From the NCBI GenBank assembly GCA_005191425.1, contig SUPR01000006.1:1-63370 (forward strand): a DNA stretch of 63,370 nucleotides, written 5' to 3'. Source of the DNA: Candidatus Helarchaeota ASGARD archaeon Hel_GB_B (lineage in GTDB: Archaea > Asgardarchaeota > Lokiarchaeia > Helarchaeales > HEL-GB-B). Under the pieces are notes generated by a model. It was not told the origin of the DNA, searched no databases, and saw only the letters and a program-made list of their open reading frames with translations. Position 1 is the stretch's first letter; every line of letters begins with the position of its first letter. The position numbers were made by a program, and so were the translations under genes. This document shows positions 55,425-63,121 of the stretch, piece after piece.

Positions 55425-56153
55425 TTATTTTAATTTAAGAACATTTAAGAAACTCCAAAATATTAGAATTATCCCTATAATTATTGATATCGGCGATGTA
55501 ATATTTAAAAAATCAATTAATTGATCTAATATGGGATTAATGTTTAAATATCCAATTAAATTTTCATATCTAAATAAAAATCCAAGTCCAATAAATACAG
55601 CACCTGCCGATACTTTTAATGAATTATACCTAACCTCCCCCCCTGATTTTACAGCCAAATATAAATAAATAATTGGAAATATCGAAAATCCAGCAAATAT
55701 GAAAATAATAAAGATAATCTGAATGATACTAAATGTTTTTAATAATGATGGAGAAATAAAGACCATTATTATCATTACAATTAACATCAAAATAGAAAAA
55801 TAATAACCTTTATAATTTTTTGATTCATTTAATACTTTTTCTACATCATATACTTTTATTAAACAAGCCAAAAAAATTAATATATTAGATATTCTTTCTA
55901 CAATATCTTTAATCTCATAATCCCAATAATTATAATTAATTTTCCATATCAATATTATAATTGATGTTATTATTATTATTAGAAAAAAATACCCCCAAAT
56001 AATAATATTTCTTCTTGTCGTTCCATCATATTTTGTCTTCTTTTTATTATAATTATAAAGGACAATCATCAATAAAATTGATTCAATGATTATTACTGAA
56101 ATAAATAAATACACATTTGTATCGAAATATTGACTTACATATGATTGGACCAT
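55425..56153 (-). CDS. second seven-TM membrane protein
   Basis: 242 residues and about seven hydrophobic segments (15-35, 50-72, 88-103, 117-135, 142-168, 180-200, 218-238). It ends with FLNVLKLK inside. Length and topology match the gene at 50.8-51.5 kb, but the sequences share little that I can see. No attached domain. A membrane sensor without output domain is one possibility. No family assigned. Confidence 0.6.
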   Translation of the reverse strand: MVQSYVSQYFDTNVYLFISVIIIESILLMIVLYNYNKKKTKYDGTTRRNIIIWGYFFLIIIITSIIILIWKINYNYWDYEIKDIVERISNILIFLACLIKVYDVEKVLNESKNYKGYYFSILMLIVMIIMVFISPSLLKTFSIIQIIFIIFIFAGFSIFPIIYLYLAVKSGGEVRYNSLKVSAGAVFIGLGFLFRYENLIGYLNINPILDQLIDFLNITSPISIIIGIILIFWSFLNVLKLK

Positions 56154-56436
56154 TTAAATCATCTTCATTTTCTTTATTGTATTATATATATAAATGATTT
56201 TTGATTTTGAATGACTTATAATTTGGGAAAAAATATATGATTTTTATGATTTCTAAACAATATTGGAATATACACAAAAAATCTATAAAATCTATTGGTA
56301 ATTTTGCTAATTTAATTAATTAAATTTTTATTTTTTGAAAATTAATCATAAAAAGATTAAGTATTACAATAATAAGGGAAAAAACTCAATGAAAATCTGT
56401 ATCTGACTTAAATTTAATTCAATATATATCTTTAAT

Positions 56437-57456
56437 CTAAGATATTGATAATTCTCCTAATGCAATTCGACATAAATCAGTTATAAATAAAGGTATTAAT
56501 CCATTCTTTTCACATTGGGCTTTTAAAGTATCATAACACATTGGACATATAAATATCATCGCTTCAGCTCCATTGTCAAGAGCATCTTTAATATTTTTAT
56601 TTTGGTTCTCGATAGCTAATTCCTTTTTATTTAAGAAACCTAATAACGGTGCTTGACAACACATTGCATTCTCATAATCAAATTTTCTTTTAACACGTTC
56701 TACACCTATCAATCTAAAAATCTCGTCCAAAAAATCGTCTTTCTCAGGTGTTAATCTCGTTGAACATGATCTCTGAAATGCTATTTTCATTTTAAGTAAA
56801 TTTACTTTTTCTTTATTTTTTTGCAAATATCTCACAAGGTATTCATATAGATGAATTGGCTTGAATGGAACATCTATCCCAAATGCAGGTGCAAATTTCT
56901 GAAAAAAAAGATAACATTCGTCATGAAAACAGATCAATTCTTTGCTAATAAAGTTCTTTAACGCCTTTTTAACATTTTCAACAATCAATGGTGCCCTTTT
57001 TTCTATCAGGCTATATTGACCAGTATGCAAATAAATCAAATTACAAAAAACAGACCTTCCACCTATTAAAGTTAAATTTTCAAATAAATCTCCTTTAAAT
57101 AATTTACTATGACTTTTAAAAAACGCACATTGAGACATTAAAGGACCCTTGTTTTCCAAATTTAATGTAAATTCATATGGCTCATATTGTTTCTCTAACA
57201 TTTTAAGCAAATTTTTGTCAATATTAAATGTATTATTTATTTCCTGTAAACTTGCAATTAAATCAAAAGGATTTGCATTCTCTTTACAATACTCATTACA
57301 CGCATAACAAGTTACACATTCCGATAAAATAAATGAATCACCCAAATCTATCAAATTTATTATTTCCTTCTTTGCTTCTTCTAAATCTAAATCTAAATAA
57401 TTACATTTATATAAACATTCACCGCATCTTGTACACTTTTCTTGTATAAATCGCAT
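56437..57456 (-). CDS. iron-sulfur and CCG-domain oxidoreductase subunit (HdrD/GlpC-like)
   Basis: 339 residues, ATG after AAGGTG. Two [4Fe-4S] motifs at the start: C-T-R-C-G-E-C-L-Y-K-C near 8 and C-V-T-C-Y-A-C-N-E-Y-C near 47. The CCG region includes FHDECYLF near 185, QRSCSTRL near 232, MCCQAPLLG near 264 and ICPMCYDTL near 298. This is the layout of HdrD-type heterodisulfide reductase subunits and of GlpC/LutA-type proteins. It should pass electrons to a disulfide or quinone-like acceptor. No partner gene is adjacent, so the donor is unknown. Confidence 0.85.
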   Translation of the reverse strand: MRFIQEKCTRCGECLYKCNYLDLDLEEAKKEIINLIDLGDSFILSECVTCYACNEYCKENANPFDLIASLQEINNTFNIDKNLLKMLEKQYEPYEFTLNLENKGPLMSQCAFFKSHSKLFKGDLFENLTLIGGRSVFCNLIYLHTGQYSLIEKRAPLIVENVKKALKNFISKELICFHDECYLFFQKFAPAFGIDVPFKPIHLYEYLVRYLQKNKEKVNLLKMKIAFQRSCSTRLTPEKDDFLDEIFRLIGVERVKRKFDYENAMCCQAPLLGFLNKKELAIENQNKNIKDALDNGAEAMIFICPMCYDTLKAQCEKNGLIPLFITDLCRIALGELSIS

Positions 57457-57780
57457 CTAATAAACACCTTAACAAAATTGTAATTAAATATACCATGTCT
57501 TTTATTTTTTAAGCAATATTTTAGCTATCTATGAAAATTTAAATTTAATCAAATAGATATTTTTCACTTTTTGAAATAAATAAATAATAACAAATTCACT
57601 TTTTTGGACTAATACAATAAAGTTATTAATTTCTAAATTTATTTTAAATATAATTAGGAAAAATTAAATTGATTTTTGGAAACTAGAAAATATAAATTTT
57701 TTATATAAATTTTAACTTTTTAATATGAAAATTTGATTTGGTTAAAATAAAATATTCGATGATAAAAAACAAAAAAATAA
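57457..57780. other. intergenic, 324 bases
   Basis: AT-rich spacer between two minus-strand genes. I see only A+T and no open frame. Promoter of the Fe-S gene expected near its left end. Confidence 0.35.
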
Positions 57781-58650
57781 TCACATTATTTTTATAGAAG
57801 ATCCAGGATCTACCAAACTCAAGGTTTCTAATAAATTGATTAAATTACAGATATAAAGACCTCTCTGTGTAAGACTATATAATCGGCCATTTTTTGAAAT
57901 TATATTTTCTTTTAATAAAATTTTAATGTGGTAAGCTAAATTTGAAGATCTTACAAGAGGAATATTATAAAATATTTCATTGTAATTTAGAGAACTTTTT
58001 TGCATCAATAGCTTAATAATAATTCTTCTAATTGGATGTGATAATAAATCTATAATGTTAGAATAAGGAAATTCAATTAATGAAGACATTATCTTATTAA
58101 ATTTGATTTGTTGAGATTCTTTCATTGAATTTAAATTTTCATAAATCAAAAAAACCAGTGTAAATTTAGTTTTATTTAATTTATATTTAATTGAATGAAA
58201 AAAATTCTCAATTGATTGAAAATCATAATAATCTAAAAATTTAATTAATTCACTAAAAACTAATAAAATATTATTCTGTTTATGATTTTTTTTTAAAATT
58301 AAGTCTACTTTTTTTTCTACATTTTTCAAGTTAGAAAAATATACATCATTTTCTTTAAAATAATCGAAATCAATTCTATATACTGGTTTTATTGTTATTT
58401 TTTCAAATTTATCAATAATTTTAGAGTTTTTACTTGAGACAAATAAGATTGTATCAAAATGTTTTTCAATCTCTTGAATATTCTGTTCAATTAAATTTTT
58501 AATATCTTTCATATAAGAAAAATAAATTTTTTCTAAAAAACTTGTTTCTTTATAAATCAATTTGTTTAAATTATGATTTTCATCTTCATTTAATTTACTT
58601 ATTAATTTATAATAATTATTATCACTTAACAAAAATTTATTAGCATACAT
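57781..58650 (-). CDS. protein with C-terminal ArsR-like winged helix
   Basis: 289 residues from the ATG at 58650 (a TTG is three codons earlier). Residues 205-290 carry an ArsR-type winged helix: LLSHPIRRIIIKLLMQKSSL, NEIFYNIPLVRSSNLAYHIK and a wing NGRLYSLTQRG. The N-terminal 200 residues are alpha/beta (FDTILFVSSKNSKIIDKF, NNILLVFSELIKFLDYYDF, TLVFLIYENLNSM), looking like a degenerate RecA/KaiC or MEDS-type sensing domain without a Walker motif. A sensor-regulator for transcription is likely. Ligand unknown. Confidence 0.65.
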   Translation of the reverse strand: MYANKFLLSDNNYYKLISKLNEDENHNLNKLIYKETSFLEKIYFSYMKDIKNLIEQNIQEIEKHFDTILFVSSKNSKIIDKFEKITIKPVYRIDFDYFKENDVYFSNLKNVEKKVDLILKKNHKQNNILLVFSELIKFLDYYDFQSIENFFHSIKYKLNKTKFTLVFLIYENLNSMKESQQIKFNKIMSSLIEFPYSNIIDLLSHPIRRIIIKLLMQKSSLNYNEIFYNIPLVRSSNLAYHIKILLKENIISKNGRLYSLTQRGLYICNLINLLETLSLVDPGSSIKIM

Positions 58651-58889
58651 ATTTATCAAAATTAAATTTTGTTAAAATTTTATTTGTGAAAATTATCTTT
58701 TTTTACTTAAAATCTTTTATAAAGTTTTAATCCATGAATAAATTATCATTATGAAATATTTAAGTGTTTCGAATTTCGTCATTTGCCCGGATATTGCAAC
58801 ATTACAAATATTTTATACAAATTTTCAAAAATGAAAAAAATATTGGAAAATTGAAAAAAATCAGTGAATAAATTAAAAATCGTGCTTGT

Positions 58890-59168
58890 ATGTTGGATAA
58901 AATTTTTGGTAATAATAGTGTAATTTTAATACTTAATACATTTCTTAAGAAAGAAAATCGTGAAAAATGGCTTAATGTACGAGAAATTGGAAGACGTTCA
59001 GGTATATCATCTGGAACAGTTTCAAGAAGAATTAATGAATTGGTAGAAAATGGTGTTTTAATAGAAGAAAACCCTTCAGAATATAGAAGAATTTTTAAAT
59101 TAAATATTCAAAACCCATATGTGCCTATTTTAATAAATTTTTTTGATCAATTATGCGAAATAGAATAA
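58890..59168 (+). CDS. small winged-helix DNA-binding protein
   Basis: 92 residues. NVREIGRRSGISSGTVSRRINELVENG, about 32-58, is the helix-turn-helix with a winged end (VLIEENPSEYRRIFKLN). It is like the MarR/ArsR-type or archaeal small regulators that bind DNA as dimers. The rest (NPYVPILINFFDQL) is a dimer helix. It lies divergently from the ArsR-like gene with 230 bases between them, so they may regulate each other. The start is ATG without a strong ribosome-binding site. Confidence 0.78.
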   Translation: MLDKIFGNNSVILILNTFLKKENREKWLNVREIGRRSGISSGTVSRRINELVENGVLIEENPSEYRRIFKLNIQNPYVPILINFFDQLCEIE

Positions 59169-59460
59169 AAAAGAAACGATTTAAAAATTATAAAATTTAT
59201 TTTATTATGAATAGATTATAATCCGTATTAATTTTTGATCTAAAACGAGATATCGCCAATCTAAATTTTTTTTATTTTAAAGATTTTTTGAAAATTATTT
59301 TTTGAAAATTTTTGAGTTATCGAATTTGATATAATATGTTTTACCAATTTAATTTGACAGAAGAAAATAAACATTATTATTTAAATTTCCTTTTTATTCA
59401 AAATTAATCATATCTAATTTAAAAAAATAAAAAAAATTACATAGTAATTTGGTGATTATC

Positions 59461-59934
59461 ATGGAAATGAGAAAATTAATAGATTTTCTGAATTTTGTTG
59501 TAGTTGCATATAATGAGGCGCTAGAAAATGTTGGTCTAGATTCGCAACTTATTAATGCTCAAATGGCCAGAGCATTCAAAGAAAAAGCTGCACATATAAT
59601 TCAAGATGATTTTGCCTTAGATATAACAGGTGATAATATTCAAGATATTATTAAATCATTTAGTGAAAGAATTAAAGAAACAGGAATTTGTCAAAAGACT
59701 GAGATTATTGAGATAAGCGATACAAATTTAACTTTAAAAACAGGGGATAGCATTCTCAATCAAGCAGATAAAATACTATTAAGAGATAGGCCTAACGATT
59801 ATATACCAGCTAGTCCGATTATTTCAATGTTAAGCTCATTTCTCGAAGAGAAAACAGGAAAAAATTGTATAATACAAAAATATGAATTCATTCCGGAAGA
59901 AAATTCTTCTCAATTCACAATAACATTGGAGTGA
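59461..59934 (+). CDS. first gene of GTPase operon, helical protein of unknown family
   Basis: 157 residues from the ATG at 59461; GGTGAT lies directly upstream and decides the start. The N-terminal part is helical (LIDFLNFVVVAYNEALENVG). The C-terminal part (LSSFLEEKTGKNCIIQKYEF, SSQFTITLE) has a beta-strand pattern faintly like V4R/TRAPP-type domains, but that is weak. It starts a gene set with a microprotein, roadblock proteins and an MglA-like GTPase, all in the same direction with small gaps. A GTPase-linked adaptor is possible. Confidence 0.6.
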   Translation: MEMRKLIDFLNFVVVAYNEALENVGLDSQLINAQMARAFKEKAAHIIQDDFALDITGDNIQDIIKSFSERIKETGICQKTEIIEISDTNLTLKTGDSILNQADKILLRDRPNDYIPASPIISMLSSFLEEKTGKNCIIQKYEFIPEENSSQFTITLE

Positions 59935-59940
59935 TGTGAA

Positions 59941-60069
59941 ATGGGAAATTGTTTGGATTGTAAATTTGTAGGAACAAAAAATTCGAATGGACAAGTATGG
60001 TGTGAAAAAAAGAAAATCTATGTTAATATTGATTCACAATCCTCTTGTAATGATTTTGAAAAGAAGTAA
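59941..60069 (+). CDS. 42-residue four-cysteine microprotein
   Basis: ATG at 59941, six bases after the previous stop; the frame reads MGNCLDCKFVGTKNSNGQVW, then CEKKKI and SSCNDFEKK, ending at TAA. Four Cys (C-x2-C at 4-7, then C at about 21 and C near 36) suggest one zinc site. The GTGA in front of the ATG may act as ribosome-binding site. It lies between the first operon gene and the roadblock gene with no spare bases, so it is probably translated. Its small size explains why it is easily missed. Confidence 0.65.
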   Translation: MGNCLDCKFVGTKNSNGQVWCEKKKIYVNIDSQSSCNDFEKK

Positions 60070-60074
60070 ATGTG

Positions 60075-60446
60075 ATGAAAATGAGTGCAAAATCTGAAAA
60101 ATTAATTAAAATTTTGAAAGATTTGGAAAAGGAAAGTGTTATAGAAGGAAGTGCCATAGTTTCACCGAGAGGACAGGTTTTTGCTAGCGCATTACATTCA
60201 GATGCAGATGAAAAAGCTATTGCTGCGATGGCAGCAGCTTTAGGCTCAGTTGGTGCTAAAGTGAGTAATACCTTAGGGGCTGGAAAACTAAATCAAATGG
60301 TATTAAATGGTACAGATAAATTAATTCTAATGCATACAATGAAAAATGCAGTATTAATTACTATGGCACCTAGCGATGCTAAAGAGGGATTACTACAATT
60401 TGAAATTGAACAAGCAATAAACAAAATAAAAATGACTCTTGGATAA
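60075..60446 (+). CDS. roadblock/LC7-domain protein (MglB-like)
   Basis: 123 residues from the ATG at 60075; a GTG at 60072 or an ATG at 60081 are alternatives. VIEGSAIVSPRGQVFASAL, AIAAMAAALGSVGAKVSNTLG and QMVLNGTDKLILMHTMKNAVLITMA are the roadblock fold order. The C-terminal helix FEIEQAINKIKMTL closes it. In bacteria MglB, a roadblock protein, activates GTP hydrolysis in MglA. Here the roadblock gene stands 53 bases before an MglA-like GTPase, so the same pairing is likely. Confidence 0.87.
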   Translation: MKMSAKSEKLIKILKDLEKESVIEGSAIVSPRGQVFASALHSDADEKAIAAMAAALGSVGAKVSNTLGAGKLNQMVLNGTDKLILMHTMKNAVLITMAPSDAKEGLLQFEIEQAINKIKMTLG

Positions 60447-60455
60447 ATTTACAAA

Positions 60456-60479
60456 TTTTCTTTTTATTTTTTATTTTTT
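60456..60479 (+). terminator. T-rich tract inside the operon
   Basis: Oligo-T stretches interrupted by single A or C directly after the roadblock gene. It could partly stop transcription before the GTPase gene and so set the ratio of the two. It may also be just AT-rich spacer. Confidence 0.3.
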
Positions 60480-60499
60480 ATTTGAGTAGGTAAAATAAA

Positions 60500-61156
60500 A
60501 TGGTTATTAAAAAAGGAAAAACTTATGATTATAAGATTTATGTATGTGGGTATTTTCAAGCAGGGAAAACTACTTTAATTCATTCTCTGGATCCAAACGC
60601 TATGTCAATAGAAAAAAAGTTACGGGAATTATATTATGGAAAAGAATCTTCAACAACAGTTGGATTTGATTTAGGACATCTTGTTTGGGCACGACCAAGA
60701 GAAAATACAGATGGTATTTTAATGAGTTGGTTTGAATTTGAAAAAGAACGTGATGAATATAAAGATTGGATCTGTAAACTTATTGAATTAAAGGGTAGTC
60801 CTGGACAATTACATTTTAAAGATATGCGAAATATTGTAAGTAAAGGAAGTGATGGCATATTGTTTGTAATTGATAGTTCAGATCCTGGATCAATAGGATA
60901 TGCTTTAACATTAATTGAAGAATCTCGTTGTTTTTTAGGCAAATCTATTCCACTAGTTGTGTTAGCAAATAAACAAGACCTAGAAATTGCTCTCCCCCCT
61001 GAAAAAGTTTCAGACCTCATAAAATTTGAAACATTCGGAGGATCAGCAAAAAATAATTTTGGAGTAAAAGAAGCTCTTATTCGATTATTAAGAATAATAG
61101 TAAAAGAAATTAAACAAGATTATCAAAACTATTTAATAAAAGAGGAGATTCAATGA
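60500..61156 (+). CDS. MglA-like small GTPase
   Basis: 218 residues. G1 is CGYFQAGKTT near residue 17. The switch-I region SSTTVGFDLG near 50 and G3 ELKGSPGQLHFKDM near 97 with G-x-P-G-Q are the MglA type rather than the D-x-x-G-Q of Ras. G4 is ANKQDL near 154. Insertion KLRELYYGKESS before switch I is longer than in Arf. Its stop overlaps the start of the second roadblock gene by four bases (ATGA). It should switch between GDP and GTP and be controlled by the roadblock partners. Confidence 0.88.
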   Translation: MVIKKGKTYDYKIYVCGYFQAGKTTLIHSLDPNAMSIEKKLRELYYGKESSTTVGFDLGHLVWARPRENTDGILMSWFEFEKERDEYKDWICKLIELKGSPGQLHFKDMRNIVSKGSDGILFVIDSSDPGSIGYALTLIEESRCFLGKSIPLVVLANKQDLEIALPPEKVSDLIKFETFGGSAKNNFGVKEALIRLLRIIVKEIKQDYQNYLIKEEIQ

Positions 61157-61593
61157 TATCTGAAAAACCTTTACAAAAATTTTTAAATGAATTAAAAATA
61201 AATAGTGGTATTTCAAGGTCAATTCTAATAACAGAAGATGGACTTTTAATAACCAGAGATGATGAAAATAGTAATTCAAATGATCTTATGCAAAATATGG
61301 AAATTGGAGCAATTACAGCCGGCATATTATCAATGTCAGAACGATTAGTCGATCTTCTCACTAAACAAAAATTAAATCAAATTTTAATTAAAACAGAACT
61401 TGATAGTGAAGAAAATGGGTTAACAACTATTATTACCTTGGTCTATAATAATATAATTTTGTTAGTTTTTTTTCCATCTAAATTAAATGTTGGTCTGATA
61501 TTATTTGAAATAGAGGAAACTAAACAAAAAATATCTGATTATTTAAAGAATCAAAAAGGAGATTTTATATTAAATCCAGAGAGTGTATTATAA
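61153..61593 (+). CDS. second roadblock/LC7-domain protein
   Basis: 146 residues. SRSILITEDGLLITRDD, EIGAITAGILSMSERLVDLL, NQILIKTELD and TIITLVYNNIILLVFF give the roadblock order, followed by a helix FEIEETKQKISDYL. It overlaps the GTPase gene by ATGA, so the two are coupled in translation. It is diverged from the first roadblock protein. Two different roadblock proteins around one GTPase could form a heterodimer platform, as in the eukaryotic Ragulator; that is inference. Confidence 0.83.
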   Translation: MISEKPLQKFLNELKINSGISRSILITEDGLLITRDDENSNSNDLMQNMEIGAITAGILSMSERLVDLLTKQKLNQILIKTELDSEENGLTTIITLVYNNIILLVFFPSKLNVGLILFEIEETKQKISDYLKNQKGDFILNPESVL

Positions 61594-61594
61594 A

Positions 61595-62152
61595 ATGATG
61601 AAGAATCACAAAAAGTTTAATTCTAAATTTAATAAATACAATTCAAATGAAAATCGACATATCGCTCTAACAAAAATATTATCAGAATTGGGTAATAAGG
61701 AAAATATATCTGCTTGCCTAATAATTGATGAGAACGGATTATTAGTATCAGAGTTTATTAATGATTCAATAAATAAAGACATACTTACAGTATTTTCATC
61801 ATCACTAAATATTAATTTGAATAAATTTAAAGGTAATCTTAATTTAGCAGACATTAATTTTTTAATGTTAAATACAAAAAATGGAATAATATTTTTGAAA
61901 GAAATTCCACTTAAAAAGCATAAAAGAAGATTTTTATTGAGTATATTTTTCAAAAAAAGCAATAATAATTTCGAAAAAAGTAATATAAAATCACTGAAAA
62001 TTCATTATAGATTTTTGGAATATCTATATAAATTGTTTAGATTAGAATATATTTTCAAAGATCATTATTTTAATGGAACATATCTTAATAATAAGATATT
62101 AAAAGAAATAGAAAATGTAATTTTTAAAATTCAATTTATTTTCAATCAATAA
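61595..62152 (+). CDS. third, extended roadblock-like protein
   Basis: 185 residues from the ATG just after the previous stop (TAAAATG). After a basic start (KNHKKFNSKFNKY), a roadblock-like part: SACLIIDENGLLVSEFIND, LTVFSSSLNINLNKF, FLMLNTKNGIIFLKEI. The last 75 residues are an additional basic helical region (KKHKRRFLLSIFF, LEYLYKLFRLEYIF) that may touch membranes. It is the last gene of the operon and the most diverged. The similarity to roadblock is by strand/helix order and is weaker than for its two neighbours. Confidence 0.65.
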   Translation: MMKNHKKFNSKFNKYNSNENRHIALTKILSELGNKENISACLIIDENGLLVSEFINDSINKDILTVFSSSLNINLNKFKGNLNLADINFLMLNTKNGIIFLKEIPLKKHKRRFLLSIFFKKSNNNFEKSNIKSLKIHYRFLEYLYKLFRLEYIFKDHYFNGTYLNNKILKEIENVIFKIQFIFNQ

Positions 62153-62237
62153 AGTAATTTCAAAAAGATAAGACAGGAAATGGGTCTATTAAAAGGTAAT
62201 TTTAAATGGAAAGGTTTTAATATGAAAATGGAAGATG

Positions 62238-62267
62238 AAAGATAAGACCATTTTATCTTCTTTTTTT
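62238..62267 (+). terminator. hairpin plus T-tract terminator for the GTPase operon
   Basis: AAAGATAAG and TTATCTTC can pair (seven bases, small loop) and are followed directly by seven Ts. This is like an intrinsic terminator about 90 bases after the last gene of the operon. Confidence 0.5.
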
Positions 62268-62283
62268 CAATTTAATTAATAAT

Positions 62284-62301
62284 CCCCCTCCCTCCAACCC
62301 C
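62284..62301. other. C-rich tract, G-quadruplex-capable on the minus strand
   Basis: The plus strand reads CCCCCTCCCTCCAACCCC. The minus strand has four runs of two or more G (GGGG, GG, GGG, GGGGG) with short spacers. Such a run is rare in DNA this AT-rich and lies just behind the probable terminator. Confidence 0.45.
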
Positions 62302-62656
62302 TTAACTAGGTTTTATCCATCAAATTCCATTTTTTATTTTTTTATTTATTTATTAATAGAATAAAGTTAAATGAAAACTTTTTAGAAAATTTAAACAATA
62401 AAAACAACTCATAATAAGAAATAGATTATAATATAATATATATAATTTAGTTATTCTGTATTTTTAAATCAAATAAAGGTTATTTAATTTATGAAATGCC
62501 ATACATAAATTTCCATTTAAAATTTTTATAAAAAGTATTGAATTAGATTTATAAAGAATTTTGTTAATATTTTAGATAAATCAGATTTTTAAAAATTAAA
62601 TTTCCAAATTTTATAGTATTAAAAATCATATATTTAGATTTAGGACGGCGATTTAA

Positions 62657-63118
62657 ATGGTTTCTTTTGAAGATATTAAAGAGATAGGGCAAAAATGGAC
62701 TAAAGAATATTGTAAAGTATTAAACGAATCTCCAGAATATGAAGAAGCAGCTAAGGGGTGGGGCATTGATTTTGAAGGGTCAATGTTATTTATAATGCTA
62801 CCAAGTGGAGAAATAAATTTTGAAATTGTAAGTTTTTTAGATTTAAAGGATGGAAAGTGTCTTGGAATAAAACTCCTTGAGCCGGGTGAAGATCCACCTC
62901 AGGAGCCAGGTATGATCTTAAAAGCACCGATGTTAATCTGGAAAAAATTGGCATTTAAAGAAATGAACCCAGTACAAGCCTTAATGAGTGGTGATTTACA
63001 GTTAGAAGGTGACATGTCGTTAGCCATGAAATATAGTCAAGCTGCTATGATGCTTGCGGATTTGACAGAAAAGACAGATAGAAGTTTATTTACAAAATTT
63101 GATCTTGGAGATGATTGA
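62657..63118 (+). CDS. SCP2 sterol-carrier-like domain protein
   Basis: 153 residues. FEGSMLFIMLPSGEINFEIV, DPPQEPGMILKAPMLIWKKL and ALMSGDLQLEGDMSLAMKY are the SCP2 core. It shares the G-D-L-QLEGDM element with the SCP2 protein at 13.9 kb. The GxxxxxLKAPMLIWKK segment replaces the loop of the other. It ends four bases before the next gene, an acetoacetate-decarboxylase-like one, and is probably co-transcribed. A lipid or acyl-CoA carrier linked to that enzyme is possible. Confidence 0.82.
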   Translation: MVSFEDIKEIGQKWTKEYCKVLNESPEYEEAAKGWGIDFEGSMLFIMLPSGEINFEIVSFLDLKDGKCLGIKLLEPGEDPPQEPGMILKAPMLIWKKLAFKEMNPVQALMSGDLQLEGDMSLAMKYSQAAMMLADLTEKTDRSLFTKFDLGDD

Positions 63119-63121
63119 AAA

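Larger units (their letters stand above)
62153..62656. other. intergenic, 504 bases, with hairpin and C-rich tract
   Basis: After the GTPase operon. It contains a hairpin with T-tract near 62238-62267, a C-rich tract at 62284-62301 and then long A+T. The SCP2 gene follows. No gene is seen. Confidence 0.4.

Noticed and set aside
56437..57456. Complete heterodisulfide reductase system
   Set aside because: Only one Fe-S/CCG subunit is present. No HdrA, HdrB or hydrogenase genes lie next to it.
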